Shown here piece by piece: positions 43,404 to 53,623 of a stretch of 64,000 bases of DNA. The translations under genes were made by a program, and so were the position numbers. Within the stretch, counting starts at the first letter, position 1. Each line of letters begins with the position of its first letter. The stretch lies in contig NZ_JH584235.1 in assembly GCF_000241465.1 (NCBI RefSeq), positions 666,305-730,304 of the forward strand, written 5' to 3'. The DNA comes from Sphingomonas echinoides ATCC 14820. Lineage in GTDB: Bacteria; Pseudomonadota; Alphaproteobacteria; Sphingomonadales; Sphingomonadaceae. A model generated the notes under the pieces. The model searched no databases. It was not told the origin of the DNA and saw only the letters and a list, made by a program, of their open reading frames with translations.

Positions 43404-43631
43404 ATGGCTGTTGTCGGGTTTTTGGTCTTTGCGAGTGCGTTCGCCGCAAGCATCGCTGTTTTCTGGTTCACCTTGGCACCTGCATTGCCGCGGATCATCG
43501 CAATCCTGCGCGATGGGGCCGATCCGCTCGCAGCCCCGCAAATCCAGGCAACCGTCAGGGAGCCGCGCCTGCGCCTTCGGGTGACGTCCGCGCCGACGCT
43601 GGCCCGGGCACCGCTCCGCGCAGCCGCTTGA
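43404..43631 (+). CDS. Small membrane protein (75 residues)
   Basis: A 75-residue protein with one long N-terminal hydrophobic segment (VVGFLVFASAFAASIAVFWF) and a basic C-terminal tail rich in R, P and A. GGAGTTGAACG precedes the ATG. It is divergent from rpsB and its last 77 bases overlap the 3' end of convergent pssA. Coding character is good in the first half and less certain in the overlap. Function unknown. Confidence 0.6.
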   Translation: MAVVGFLVFASAFAASIAVFWFTLAPALPRIIAILRDGADPLAAPQIQATVREPRLRLRVTSAPTLARAPLRAAA

Positions 43632-44370
43632 TCCGGGCGTAAGCGGCGATGCTGAACGGTAGTGTCGCCAGATAGGCAACGCACAGGAAACTGAGCGTGT
43701 GCCAGGGTGCCGAGATGAGCGCCGCGCCCAGCAGAACGACCACCGCGATCGCCTCGAAGCGGATATTGTTGCGCAGGCGCAGCGACGACCAACTGAAGGT
43801 GGCGACGCTCGACACCATCAACGCCGCCATCAGCGCAACCCAAGGCGCAACGATCAGCGGCGACCGCCACCAGTCGAGCCCGGTCCAGAACCACAGATAG
43901 AGCGGCAGCATCGCCAGCCCGGCTCCGACCGGCGACGGCGCGCCCGTCAGGAAACCCGCCGATTTATGCGGTTGGTCGACGACATCGATCGCGGCATTGA
44001 ACCGCGCCAGGCGTAGCGCGCAAAACACCGCGAACACCAATGCGCACAGCCAGCCGACGCGGGGAAGTTCCTTCAGCGACCACAGATAGAGGATCAACGC
44101 CGGCGATACGCCGAACGAAATGGCATCTGACAGCGAATCGAGTTCGGCCCCGAAGCGGCTCTCGCCGCGCACCATGCGCGCGATCCGGCCATCAATCCCG
44201 TCGAGCACGCTGGCGATCATCACCATGACGACAGCGGTTTCCCACTGCCCGGCGATCGCAAAGCGGATTCCGGTCAGGCCGGAACACAAAGCGAGCGCGG
44301 TAACGGCATTGGGTGCGACCGCGCGCAAGGGGAGCCCGCGTGCTGCGGCCCTGCGAGACGGCGACCTCAT
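43555..44370 (-). CDS. pssA: CDP-diacylglycerol--serine O-phosphatidyltransferase
   Basis: A 271-residue membrane enzyme of the CDP-alcohol phosphatidyltransferase family: the signature D-G-x2-A-R is VLDGIDGRIARM followed by FGAELDSLSDAISFG. About eight TM segments. It makes phosphatidylserine, which Psd converts to PE. I chose the ATG at 44370, 19 bases after the psd stop; an upstream start would overlap psd. Confidence 0.95.
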   Translation of the reverse strand: MRSPSRRAAARGLPLRAVAPNAVTALALCSGLTGIRFAIAGQWETAVVMVMIASVLDGIDGRIARMVRGESRFGAELDSLSDAISFGVSPALILYLWSLKELPRVGWLCALVFAVFCALRLARFNAAIDVVDQPHKSAGFLTGAPSPVGAGLAMLPLYLWFWTGLDWWRSPLIVAPWVALMAALMVSSVATFSWSSLRLRNNIRFEAIAVVVLLGAALISAPWHTLSFLCVAYLATLPFSIAAYARIKRLRGAVPGPASARTSPEGAGAAP

Positions 44371-44389
44371 ACGCCCGCAATCCGCAGCG

Positions 44390-45136
44390 TCACTGCGCGA
44401 TCCCGGTCGCCGTTGTGCCGCCGACTCGACCAAGGATGGTCTCGCCCGCCACGCTGCGCTGGCCGAGCACCACCTGACAGGTGCAATCATCGGGCAGATA
44501 GACGTCGAGGCGACTGCCGAAGCGGATCAGTCCAATACGCTGCCCAGCTGCGACCATGTCGCCCGGCTTGACGAACGGCACGATCCGGCGCGCGAGCAGA
44601 CCAGCGATCTGCGTAAAGCCAATTCGCCGCACGGTGCCGTCCGCCCCCGGGCGACCTTCGACGACGATATGCTGGCGCTCATTGTCTTCGCTCGCTTTGT
44701 CGAGCTCGGCATTCACGAACTTGCCCGAGATATAGACGACCTGCTTCACCGTGCCGGCAATCGGCGTGCGGTTGATGTGGACGTCGAACACCGACATGAA
44801 CACCGACACGCGCACCAGCGGCGCGTCGCCCAGGCCATTCGGCCCGGCCAGTTCGCGTGGTACGGGGACACGCTGGATCATCGACACCAGGCCGTCGGCA
44901 GGCGACACGATCAGCCCATCGCCGCTCGGTGTCACGCGGACCGGATCGCGGAAGAACAACGCGACCCATAAAGTGATGCCGATCAGCGGCCACGCCACGA
45001 ACCAACCGAACCAGATCAACGCAACCAGCGCGATCACCCCGGCGATCGCGACATATTTGCGCCCTTCCGGGTGCAGATCGGGGATACGCCATTTCACGGC
45101 TTCGGCGGATGAATTTGGTGTTTCGGGTGGAAGCAT
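44390..45136 (-). CDS. psd: Phosphatidylserine decarboxylase proenzyme
   Basis: A 248-residue short-form Psd. The autocleavage site that creates the pyruvoyl group is [10 protein letters not shown] (Gly-Ser). An N-terminal TM region (about 25-50) anchors it. It converts PS to PE and sits directly upstream of pssA on the same strand. Confidence 0.95.
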   Translation of the reverse strand: MLPPETPNSSAEAVKWRIPDLHPEGRKYVAIAGVIALVALIWFGWFVAWPLIGITLWVALFFRDPVRVTPSGDGLIVSPADGLVSMIQRVPVPRELAGPNGLGDAPLVRVSVFMSVFDVHINRTPIAGTVKQVVYISGKFVNAELDKASEDNERQHIVVEGRPGADGTVRRIGFTQIAGLLARRIVPFVKPGDMVAAGQRIGLIRFGSRLDVYLPDDCTCQVVLGQRSVAGETILGRVGGTTATGIAQ

Positions 45137-45264
45137 CCCCCTTCCCTACCCCACGCTTCCCCGCGCCACAATCATCATCCCGCGCACCTGTCGTTCCGCG
45201 CCGGGTTGATCGCCGCGCGCCATGCTCCTAGACGCACCTCGAAACTCCCATAGGAAAGATCGTG

Positions 45265-46485
45265 ATGGCGAAGATCAAGGTGAAGACGCCCGTCGTGGAA
45301 ATCGATGGCGACGAGATGACGCGGATCATCTGGCAATGGATCCGCGAACGGCTCATTCTCCCCTATCTCGACATCGATCTGGAATATTACGACCTCGGCA
45401 TGATGAGCCGCGACGCGACCGACGACAAGATCACGGTCGACAGCGCCAAAGCGATCCAGAAATATGGCGTCGGCGTAAAGTGCGCGACGATCACCCCCGA
45501 CGAAGCCCGCGTCGAGGAATTCGGCCTGAAGAAGATGTGGAAGTCGCCCAACGGCACCATCCGCAACATCCTCGGCGGCACCATCTTCCGCGAACCGATC
45601 GTGATCAAGAACGTGCCACGCCTGATTCCGGGTTGGACGCACCCGATCGTTGTCGGCCGCCACGCCTTTGGCGATCAGTATCGCGCGACCGACTTCCTTG
45701 TCCCCGGCCCGGGCAAGCTGCGCCTGGTGTTTGACGGTGATGACGGCGAAGTGATCGACCGCGAAGTGTTCCAGTTCCCGTCGGCCGGCGTCGCGCTGGC
45801 GATGTACAATCTCGACGATTCGATCCGCGATTTCGCACGCGCCTCGATGCACTATGGCCTCAACCTGAAATGGCCGGTCTATCTCTCGACCAAGAACACC
45901 ATCCTCAAGGCCTATGACGGGCGCTTCAAGGATCTGTTCGCGGAAGTCTTTGAGACCGAGTTCAAGGACAAGTTCAAGGAAGCCGGCATCGTCTACGAAC
46001 ATCGCCTGATCGACGACATGGTCGCATCGGCGCTGAAGTGGCACGGCGAATTCGTCTGGGCGTGCAAGAATTATGACGGCGACGTGCAGTCGGACCAGGT
46101 TGCACAGGGCTTCGGCTCGCTTGGCCTGATGACCTCAGTGCTGCTCACCCCCGACGGCAAGACGGTCGAGGCGGAGGCCGCGCACGGCACCGTCACGCGC
46201 CACTTCCGCCAGCATGAGCAAGGCAAGGCAACCTCGACCAACCCGATCGCGTCGATCTTCGCCTGGACCGGTGGCCTCAAATATCGCGGCAAGTTCGACG
46301 GCACTCCCGAAGTGACCCAGTTCGCCGAAACGCTCGAGCGCGTCTGCATTCAGACGGTCGAGAATGGTCACATGACCAAGGATCTCGCGCTGCTGATCGG
46401 CCCCGATCAGCCGTGGATGACGACCGAGCAGTTCTTCGAGCAAGTTCGCGTCAATCTCGAGCAGGCGATGGGCGCTTCGGCCTAA
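45265..46485 (+). CDS. icd: NADP-dependent isocitrate dehydrogenase
   Basis: A 406-residue enzyme of the eukaryotic-like dimeric IDH type: [51 protein letters not shown], and [14 protein letters not shown] with [12 protein letters not shown]. It oxidises isocitrate to 2-oxoglutarate in the TCA cycle. I chose the ATG at 45265 after AGGAAAG; a GTG one codon before is possible. A strong hairpin follows at 46506. Confidence 0.97.
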   Translation: MAKIKVKTPVVEIDGDEMTRIIWQWIRERLILPYLDIDLEYYDLGMMSRDATDDKITVDSAKAIQKYGVGVKCATITPDEARVEEFGLKKMWKSPNGTIRNILGGTIFREPIVIKNVPRLIPGWTHPIVVGRHAFGDQYRATDFLVPGPGKLRLVFDGDDGEVIDREVFQFPSAGVALAMYNLDDSIRDFARASMHYGLNLKWPVYLSTKNTILKAYDGRFKDLFAEVFETEFKDKFKEAGIVYEHRLIDDMVASALKWHGEFVWACKNYDGDVQSDQVAQGFGSLGLMTSVLLTPDGKTVEAEAAHGTVTRHFRQHEQGKATSTNPIASIFAWTGGLKYRGKFDGTPEVTQFAETLERVCIQTVENGHMTKDLALLIGPDQPWMTTEQFFEQVRVNLEQAMGASA

Positions 46486-46505
46486 CCCTCCTCCCAAATC
46501 TACTT

Positions 46506-46541
46506 GGCGGCCACCGCGTCCGATACGGACCCGTGGCCGCC
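46506..46541 (+). terminator. Terminator hairpin after icd
   Basis: GGCGGCCAC (46506-46514) pairs with GTGGCCGCC (46533-46541), and the loop contains a further GTCCG/CGGAC pairing. It lies 20 bases after the icd stop; a T-rich stretch comes about 28 bases later. Confidence 0.7.
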
Positions 46542-46621
46542 GAACCGTCTTTCGGCCACTAAAGGTCTTTTTTGTCAGTCAAAAGCTGACAAGCCGCCAA
46601 TGTGTTGCGTACAGTGGCTCA

Positions 46622-48394
46622 ATGGCATCTCCCCTAAACTCCACCGGTTTCAGCGACGCCCTCGTAATCCTGGGGGCAGCCGGGCTCGTTATCCCCGCTT
46701 TTGCCCGGGCCAAGATCAGCCCGGTCATCGGTTTCATTCTCGTCGGATTACTGGTCGGCCCGTCGGGGCTGGGCGCGCTCGTCCCCAGCTATCCCTGGCT
46801 TTACCACATCACCATTTCCGATCCGCACGCGATCGAGCCTTTTGCCGAATTCGGCATCGTGCTGCTGCTGTTTTCGATCGGGCTCGAGTTGTCGTTCAAA
46901 CGCTTGTGGTCGATGCGCCGACTTGTCTTCGGCACCGGTGCGGCGGAATTGATCGGATCGGGGCTGATACTCGGTACCGGCTTGCACCTGTTGACGGACG
47001 TGGCGTGGACCGGATCGTTCGCGCTGGGTATTGCGCTTGCGCTTTCGTCCACCGCACTGGTGCTCCCGATCGCGGGCACGTCGAGCCCTGTCGGGCGTAC
47101 GGCGTTTGCCATGCTGTTGTTCGAGGATCTGGCGCTGGTGCCGATCATCTTCATTCTGGGCGCGCTGGGGCCGATGGCGGCGGCGGGCGGCTGGATGGGG
47201 TTCGCGCGCGTTGGCGGCGGCGCGATTCTGACCGTCGCGATTCTGTTCGTTGGCGGGCGCTTCTTCCTGCCCAAATTGTTCGCCCAGGCGGCGCGCACCA
47301 AAAGCCCGGAGTTGTTCCTCGCCGCGTCGCTCTTGGTGGTGATCGCCGCCAGCCTGGCGACGACGGCAGCGGGCCTGTCGCCGATCGTCGGCGCGCTGAT
47401 CGCCGGGCTGCTGATCGCCGAAACCAATTATCACAGCGAAGTCGAAGTGATGACGGCACCGTTTAAGGGCCTGGCGCTCGGCGTATTCCTCATCACCGTC
47501 GGCATGAGTGTCGATCTTGGCGCGATCCTCGCCAATTGGGGGTCGTATTTCCTCGCCATCGTCGGCGTGGTCGCGATCAAGGCGCTGGTCACTTTCGGTT
47601 TGCTGCGGCTGGCCGGGATCCGCGGCGGCGTGGCGGCGGAGACGGGCATGTTGATGGGCAGCCCGTCCGAAACGACGCTGATCGTGCTGGGGGCGGCGGG
47701 CCAGGCGCAACTGCTCGCGCCGGGTCTCGCCAGCTTCTGGCAGACCGTCACCGCGATCGGCCTGACGATCACGCCCTTGCTCGCCTTGCTCGGCAAACGC
47801 GCGGCCAAGCGAATCGAGCGTCGCCAGGGCGATTCACCGGAGGCGTCGATCCCGGAGGAAGGCCCGGGCACCGTCGTGATCGGCTTCGGTCGCGTCGGGC
47901 GGATGGTATGCGACATGCTGAAGGTCCACGGCCAGCCTTATGTCGCGGTGGAGGCCGATATCGATGCGGTGAAGGCGGCGCGTGCCGATGGCTATCCGGT
48001 GATCTTCGGCGATGTCGTGCGCCCGGAACTGGTCGACCGGCTCAATCTCGGCCGCGCGCGCGCGCTGATCCTGACGATGGACGATCCGGTGCTGAGCGTT
48101 GCGCTTACGCGGCGGGTCCGCGGCTGGGTGCCCGATCTGACGATCATCGCGCGCGCACGCGACACCGCCCATGCCGCCGAACTCTACAAAGCAGGCGCGA
48201 GCGACGCAGTGCCCGAGACGCTGGAAAGCTCGCTGCAATTGGCCGAGGCAGTACTGACCGATCTCGGCGTCGCGGTCGGCCCGGTAATCGTCTCGATCCA
48301 CGAGAAGCGCGCCGAATTGCGCCAGGAGATCAAGGCCGCCGCCGATCTGGAGGTCGCGCCGCGCCTGATCCGCGCGCGCCTGAGCAAGGACTAA
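46622..48394 (+). CDS. KefB/YbaL-type cation:proton antiporter with TrkA-N domain
   Basis: A 590-residue CPA2 transporter. About 12 TM segments (1-390) with the FAEFGIVLLLFSIGLELS motif are followed by a cytosolic TrkA-N domain with VVIGFGRVGRMV and the acidic VEADIDAVKAARADG. It probably exchanges K+ or Na+ for protons under NAD(H) control. Relatives include YbaL and KefB/C; ion choice cannot be told here. It converges with alaS across a shared hairpin. Confidence 0.9.
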   Translation: MASPLNSTGFSDALVILGAAGLVIPAFARAKISPVIGFILVGLLVGPSGLGALVPSYPWLYHITISDPHAIEPFAEFGIVLLLFSIGLELSFKRLWSMRRLVFGTGAAELIGSGLILGTGLHLLTDVAWTGSFALGIALALSSTALVLPIAGTSSPVGRTAFAMLLFEDLALVPIIFILGALGPMAAAGGWMGFARVGGGAILTVAILFVGGRFFLPKLFAQAARTKSPELFLAASLLVVIAASLATTAAGLSPIVGALIAGLLIAETNYHSEVEVMTAPFKGLALGVFLITVGMSVDLGAILANWGSYFLAIVGVVAIKALVTFGLLRLAGIRGGVAAETGMLMGSPSETTLIVLGAAGQAQLLAPGLASFWQTVTAIGLTITPLLALLGKRAAKRIERRQGDSPEASIPEEGPGTVVIGFGRVGRMVCDMLKVHGQPYVAVEADIDAVKAARADGYPVIFGDVVRPELVDRLNLGRARALILTMDDPVLSVALTRRVRGWVPDLTIIARARDTAHAAELYKAGASDAVPETLESSLQLAEAVLTDLGVAVGPVIVSIHEKRAELRQEIKAAADLEVAPRLIRARLSKD

Positions 48395-48395
48395 C

Positions 48396-48421
48396 CGCCG
48401 CAGGCAACTGAGACTGCGGCG
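48396..48421. terminator. Bidirectional terminator between antiporter and alaS
   Basis: Perfect eight-base stem CGCCGCAG (48396-48403) with CTGCGGCG (48414-48421), loop of ten bases, in the 34-base gap between convergent genes. Confidence 0.65.
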
Positions 48422-48428
48422 TAACCGC

Positions 48429-51083
48429 TTAGCTTGCCAGCGCCGCCTTCACCGCGGCGACCGCTTCGGCCCCCTTCGCGCCGTCCGGCCCACCGCCCTG
48501 CGCCATGTCGGGGCGGCCACCGCCACCCTGCCCGCCCAGCGTCGCCACCGCGATCTTGAGCAGATCGACCGCGCTGCGCGTCGCGACCAGATCGGCGGTC
48601 ACACCAACCGCGACCGAAGCGCGGCCCTCATTGACCGCGACGATCATCGCAATGCCGGAGCCAACCCGCTGCTTCATCTCGTCCACCGCGCCGCGCAGGC
48701 CCTTGGGGTCGAGCCCCTCGACCACCTGGCCAAGGAACGACACGCCACCAATCTCTTCCGGTCCCGCCGCAGCCGCACCGGCCCCGCCACCCAGCGCCAG
48801 CGCCTTCTTGGCTTCGGCGAGTTCACGCTCCAGCCGCCGCCGATCCTCGACCAGGGCCGCCACGCGCGCGGGCACTTCATCGGGCGAGGATTTCAGCGCC
48901 GTCGCCGCCTCGCGCAATTTCTCGTCGCGCGAGGTGAGGTAAGATCGTGCCGCCTCCCCGGTCAGCGCCTCGACCCGGCGCACACCGCTCGACACCGCGC
49001 CTTCGCTCACCACGGTGAACAGGCCAATGTCGCCCAATGCGCGGACATGCGTGCCGCCGCACAGTTCGAGCGAGTAGATTTCATCGCCCTCGCGCCCCAT
49101 CGACACGACGCGGACCTCGTCGCCATATTTCTCGCCGAACAGCGCCATTGCGCCTTCCGCGATCGCCTCGTCAGGCGTCATCAACCGCGTGGTGACGGGG
49201 CCGTTGGCGCGGATCTGGTGGTTCACATCCACCTCAACCTGCGCCAGTGCGGCGGGGTCGATCGCGGTCGGTTGCGAAAAGTCGAAGCGCAACCGCTCGG
49301 GCGCGACCAGGCTGCCCTTTTGCGCGACATGCAAGCCGAGCCGCTGGCGCAGCGCCTCGTGCAGCAAATGCGTCGCCGAATGGTTGGCGCGGATGCGGTC
49401 GCGCCGCCCGCTGTCGATCGTCAGATGCAGCGCATCGCCAATCGCGATTTCGCCTTGCTCGATCTTCGCCTGATGCGCGAACAGGCGACCGAGATATTTG
49501 CGCGTATCCTCGACATGCGCCAGCACGCCGCTTGCCGTCAGCGTGCCGGTATCGCCGACCTGCCCGCCGCTCTCGGCATAAAAAGGCGTCTGATTGACGA
49601 CGATCTCGACCGTCTCGCCCGGCCCGGCGCGCTCGACCCGTGCGCCGTCCTTGACGATCGCGACGACCTGCCCCTCGCCCTCTTCGCTGGCGTACCCGAT
49701 GAATTCGGTGCTGCCGCTCGCTTCGGCAATGTCGAACCACACATCGTCCGACGCGCGCTGGCCCGATCCCTTCCACGCGGCCCGCGCTGCGCGCTTCTGC
49801 TCGGCCATGGCGGTGTCGAACCCGGCGCGATCCACGCCGAAGCCCTGCCGCCGCAGCGCATCTTCGGTCAGATCATAGGGGAAACCGAACGTGTCGTAGA
49901 GCTTGAACGCGGTTTCGCCCGGCAGCGTGTCGCCTTCGGCCATCCCAGCGGTCGCTTCTTCCAGCAGCCGCAACCCGTTCACCAACGTGCGGCGGAACTG
50001 GGTTTCTTCCTGCAGCAGGGTCGATTCGATCGACGCCTGCGCGCGCACCAGCTCAGGGTAAGCCGCGCCCATTTCGGAAACCAGCGCCGGCACCAGCCGG
50101 TGCATCAACGGCTCTTTCGCGCCCAGCAAATGCGCATGGCGCATCGCGCGGCGCATGATCCGGCGCAGCACATAGCCACGCCCCTCATTGGCGGGCAGCA
50201 CGCCATCGGCGACGAGGAAGCCCGACGAGCGCAGATGATCGGCAATCACGCGGTGGCTCGCCTGCGTCTCGGGCGTCAGCGACGCACCCGACAGCGCGAC
50301 CGAGGCCGCGATAAGCGCCTTGAAGGTGTCGGTATCATAATTGTCGTGCACGCCCTGCAGCACGGCGGCCACGCGCTCCAGCCCCATGCCGGTGTCGATC
50401 GACGGGCGCGGCAGCGGCGTGCGCGTGCCATCGGCCGCCTGGTCGAACTGCATGAAGACGAGGTTCCAGATCTCGACGAAACGGTCGCCATCTTCCTCGG
50501 GGCTTCCCGGCGGGCCACCATAAATATGGTCGCCATGGTCGAAGAAGATTTCCGAGCACGGCCCGCACGGGCCCGTGTCCCCCATCGACCAGAAATTGTC
50601 GTTGGTGGCGATGCGGATGATGCGCTCTTCCGGCAATCCAGCGATCTTGCGCCACAAATCAAATGCTTCGTCATCGGTGTGATACACGGTGACGGTCAAC
50701 CGGTTGGGGTCGATCCCCCATTCCTTGGTCAGCAAATTCCAGGCGAGCGTGATCGCGCGTTCCTTGAAATAATCGCCGAACGAGAAATTGCCGAGCATCT
50801 CGAAAAAGGTGTGATGCCGCGCGGTATAGCCGACATTGTCGAGGTCATTGTGCTTGCCGCCCGCGCGCACCGATTTCTGCGAAGACGTCGCGGTCGAATA
50901 AGGCCGCGATTCCAGGCCGGTGAATACGTTCTTGAACGGCACCATCCCGGCATTGACGAACATCAGCGTCGGGTCGTTCTGCGGCACCAACGGCGCGGAC
51001 GGAACCTTCGCATGGCCATTGGCCGCGAAATAGTCGAGGAAGCTGCGACGAATGTCGTTGGTCGAGAGCGAGAGCTGGGTCAT
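48429..51083 (-). CDS. alaS: Alanyl-tRNA synthetase
   Basis: An 884-residue class II synthetase. The N-terminal aminoacylation domain has [18 protein letters not shown], the editing domain has [11 protein letters not shown] and LCGGTHV, and the C-terminal DHHA1-like part is glycine-rich. It charges tRNA-Ala and edits misacylated Ser/Gly. The ATG at 51083 is divergent from the TPR-like gene by 90 bases. Confidence 0.97.
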   Translation of the reverse strand: MTQLSLSTNDIRRSFLDYFAANGHAKVPSAPLVPQNDPTLMFVNAGMVPFKNVFTGLESRPYSTATSSQKSVRAGGKHNDLDNVGYTARHHTFFEMLGNFSFGDYFKERAITLAWNLLTKEWGIDPNRLTVTVYHTDDEAFDLWRKIAGLPEERIIRIATNDNFWSMGDTGPCGPCSEIFFDHGDHIYGGPPGSPEEDGDRFVEIWNLVFMQFDQAADGTRTPLPRPSIDTGMGLERVAAVLQGVHDNYDTDTFKALIAASVALSGASLTPETQASHRVIADHLRSSGFLVADGVLPANEGRGYVLRRIMRRAMRHAHLLGAKEPLMHRLVPALVSEMGAAYPELVRAQASIESTLLQEETQFRRTLVNGLRLLEEATAGMAEGDTLPGETAFKLYDTFGFPYDLTEDALRRQGFGVDRAGFDTAMAEQKRAARAAWKGSGQRASDDVWFDIAEASGSTEFIGYASEEGEGQVVAIVKDGARVERAGPGETVEIVVNQTPFYAESGGQVGDTGTLTASGVLAHVEDTRKYLGRLFAHQAKIEQGEIAIGDALHLTIDSGRRDRIRANHSATHLLHEALRQRLGLHVAQKGSLVAPERLRFDFSQPTAIDPAALAQVEVDVNHQIRANGPVTTRLMTPDEAIAEGAMALFGEKYGDEVRVVSMGREGDEIYSLELCGGTHVRALGDIGLFTVVSEGAVSSGVRRVEALTGEAARSYLTSRDEKLREAATALKSSPDEVPARVAALVEDRRRLERELAEAKKALALGGGAGAAAAGPEEIGGVSFLGQVVEGLDPKGLRGAVDEMKQRVGSGIAMIVAVNEGRASVAVGVTADLVATRSAVDLLKIAVATLGGQGGGGRPDMAQGGGPDGAKGAEAVAAVKAALAS

Positions 51084-51173
51084 GCCCGGTGCTTAGGCGA
51101 GGCGCGAGCGTATCTCAAGCATGGCTCGGTTCGTCGCGATCCGCTATCGCGCACGGAACTTGCCCGGGGACCC

Positions 51174-52832
51174 ATGATGCGCGTGTTGAAGATTGCGCCA
51201 CTGCTGCTGTTGCTCGCCCCCACGGCGGAGGTGACGCGCGCCACCGCCGGCGCGCCGCCGCACGCGATTTGCGGCGACGACACGATCGCTCCCAGCGTTG
51301 CGCGCCTCCTGCCCGGCTTCGGCACGGGCGCACTCCCGATCCGCACCGCCAAACCGCAAGCCCAGGCGTTTTTCAACAACGGCCTGCAACTCAGCCACGC
51401 CTTCGCGCACGATGCCGGGCGCGCCGCCTTTGCCGAGGCAGCGCGACTCGATCCGGCCTGCGCAATGTGCCGCTGGGGCGAAGCCTGGTCGGGCGGCCCG
51501 ACGATCAACTTTCCCGTCGATGCCGCCACCCAAGTGAAAATGAGCAAGCTGGTCGATGCGGCGATCCCGCTGGCCGCCACCGGCCCGCTGCTCGAACGCC
51601 AACTGCTCGCGGCGCTGGCGCTGCGCTACAAAAATGGCGGCGGCAAGGGCCCGGGCGATATCGCCTACGCCCGCGCGATGGAGGCGATCGCGGTCGCGCA
51701 TCCCGATAGTGACGAACTGCTGACGCTCGCCGCCGATGCCTGGATGATCCCGGCGGCGCTGGGCGAGCGCAGCGACACGCTGCCGCGCGCGGTCGCGCTG
51801 CTGGAGACGGTGCTCAAGCGCAATCCGGATTTCACCCCCGCCATCCATTTCTACATCCACGCGACCGAGATGAGCGGCTTTCCGGCGCGCGCCGAGCCCT
51901 ATGCCGACCGCCTCGCCGCGCTCGCCCCCGCCGCCAGCCATTTGATCCACATGCCGAGCCATACCTATTACTGGATCGGGCGCTATCAGGATGCCGCTGA
52001 CGCCAATGTCCGCGCTGCCGCCATCGGCGTGGCCGATGCGAAAGCCGCGCATGCGCCCGAGCCAGACGGCGTGTTCCGCCAGCCTTACCACGCGCACAAT
52101 GTCCATTTCGGCATTGGCGGCGCGTTGATCGCAGGCGACGCGAAAGATGCGCTCGCGCTGTCCGCGCCCGTCCTCGGGGCACTGTCGCGCGCGCCGAAAT
52201 CCGATCCGTTCCAGCAAATGGTCGGCGGCACCGCCTATTTCGCCCAAGGCCGCTTCGCCGACCCGGCAGCGGTATTGGCGCTGCCCGAACCCGGCGCGGC
52301 ATACGGTTTCCTGCGCGCCTATCGCCATTATGCGCGCGGCGAAGCGTACGCGCGCCTCGGCAACGCAGCCGCAGTCCGTGCCGAAGCGGCGGCGATCCCG
52401 CTGCGCGCCGGCCCTGCCGACAAGGAGGATGCCAGCCTGCAGGCAACCGCGCTGATGCGCATCGCCAAATCCGTGCTGGAAGGCCGCGCAGCCATGCTGG
52501 AACACCGTCCCGCCGACGCCGTGAAGGCCTATCGTACGGCGGCCAGGATCGAGACCTCCAAGGTCCTGACCCATTTCGACGATCCGCCCGTGTGGTGGTA
52601 TCCGACCGAACGCAGCCTCGCCGCCGCTTTGCTGGCCGCAGGCGACACCCAGCAAGCGCTAGCGCAAGCCAACGCCGCCCTCACCCGCTTCCCGCTCGAC
52701 CCGGTGAGCCTGTCGGTAAGGGCCGACGCGCTGACCGCGCTGGGGCAGACGGCGGCGGCGGAAAAGGACCGCGCGGCGGCGGTGGCGCGGTGGCACGGCG
52801 ACAAGAGTGCTTTCACCGCGGCGTTGATCTGA
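51174..52832 (+). CDS. Secreted TPR-like protein of unknown function
   Basis: A 552-residue protein with a signal peptide (VLKIAPLLLLLAPT) and many helix pairs of tetratricopeptide type, such as AFAHDAGRAAFAEAARLDPACAM, GRYQDAADANVRAAA and AGDTQQALAQANAALTRFPLDP. HFYIHATEMSGFPARAEPYA and HLIHMPSHTYYW are conserved-looking stretches between repeats. The open frame continues upstream through alaS, but the signal peptide fixes the start at the ATG at 51174 or 51177. Family members are annotated as TPR proteins; role unknown. Confidence 0.82.
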   Translation: MMRVLKIAPLLLLLAPTAEVTRATAGAPPHAICGDDTIAPSVARLLPGFGTGALPIRTAKPQAQAFFNNGLQLSHAFAHDAGRAAFAEAARLDPACAMCRWGEAWSGGPTINFPVDAATQVKMSKLVDAAIPLAATGPLLERQLLAALALRYKNGGGKGPGDIAYARAMEAIAVAHPDSDELLTLAADAWMIPAALGERSDTLPRAVALLETVLKRNPDFTPAIHFYIHATEMSGFPARAEPYADRLAALAPAASHLIHMPSHTYYWIGRYQDAADANVRAAAIGVADAKAAHAPEPDGVFRQPYHAHNVHFGIGGALIAGDAKDALALSAPVLGALSRAPKSDPFQQMVGGTAYFAQGRFADPAAVLALPEPGAAYGFLRAYRHYARGEAYARLGNAAAVRAEAAAIPLRAGPADKEDASLQATALMRIAKSVLEGRAAMLEHRPADAVKAYRTAARIETSKVLTHFDDPPVWWYPTERSLAAALLAAGDTQQALAQANAALTRFPLDPVSLSVRADALTALGQTAAAEKDRAAAVARWHGDKSAFTAALI

Positions 52833-52870
52833 GGGGAGCGGGCCGCTGCCAACACGCCTACCCACCACAC

Positions 52871-52975
52871 GCTTCCCCGGCGAAGGCCGGGGCCCAGTAG
52901 GTAGGACGGATGCAAGAAAGACCAGCCCCCGCCATACCCCGCCCACCACTGGGCCCCGGCCTTCGCCGGGGAAGC
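52871..52975. repeat. Perfect 28-bp inverted repeat element
   Basis: Arms 52871-52898 and 52948-52975 are exact reverse complements over 28 bases, separated by 49 bases. Each arm begins or ends with the CCCCGGCGAAGGCCGGGG core, itself palindromic. It fills most of the 235-base gap between the TPR-like gene and the lipoprotein gene, which holds no gene. Confidence 0.85.
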
Positions 52976-53067
52976 GGGGTGTGGCGCAACTGATCATAGC
53001 ATCAAAACTGCGGGAAATCTCTTTCCGACCAATATACGACATCGGAGATAGCCGTTAGATAGGAGCT

Positions 53068-53571
53068 ATGAAGCCTTTCTCATCTTCCATCGTGGCGGCT
53101 GGCGCAATGTTGCTAACAGGCTGTTCGGTCGAAATCGATGCCAGGAATGCAATTGTTCGACCGGCCTCGCCGACTGAATTTCAGAATGACGCCGAAGCGG
53201 CATCACGCAAGCCTTATGGCTTCGGGATATGGGTGCTACTCACGGCATTATTAGAAAAGAAAGACGTTCAGCGCATTTCTCACTCAGAGGTGTATCCTCA
53301 TGTTTATGTTGTCGAATGCTCGAGCGGGAAGGATACCAACGTCGGGACAGAACCAAAGCTGGAGGGCATTGATTTGGGAAATGCCAATGCCGTCAAAGCT
53401 TTGCTGAAAGCGCAGCCAGCCAAGTCAATCTATCAGATGAAAAGTCTCATCTTTGCCCGAAAAGGGGACTTTGAGACGCCGCAGTGCTTGCAACTCAGGG
53501 GCGGCAGCTACCTGGGACAAAAGATCATTGAAAAGCGAATTCCCATCCAAGGCAGTGGCCCGCTCCCCTAG
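53068..53571 (+). CDS. Hypothetical lipoprotein, atypical composition
   Basis: A 167-residue protein with a lipoprotein signal ending MLLTGC. The mature part shows VYVVECSSG and, near the C-terminus, FETPQCLQLRGG. I do not recognise a family. Base composition is clearly less GC-rich than around it and third positions are mixed, which suggests recent transfer. It stands alone after a 28-bp inverted repeat. Confidence 0.72.
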   Translation: MKPFSSSIVAAGAMLLTGCSVEIDARNAIVRPASPTEFQNDAEAASRKPYGFGIWVLLTALLEKKDVQRISHSEVYPHVYVVECSSGKDTNVGTEPKLEGIDLGNANAVKALLKAQPAKSIYQMKSLIFARKGDFETPQCLQLRGGSYLGQKIIEKRIPIQGSGPLP

Positions 53572-53623
53572 GGCCATTACCCACCAATCCGGCAACCTCG
53601 ACACAATCTCACATCCCCGCCCC

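Noticed and set aside
49047..51173. 700-codon N-terminal extension of the TPR-like protein
   Set aside because: It runs antisense through alaS and contains no domain; a signal peptide at 51174 marks the true start.
51144..52655. Open frame of 503 codons on the minus strand
   Set aside because: Antisense to the TPR-like secreted protein, which has a signal peptide and repeats; the antisense product is G/R/Q-rich without motifs.
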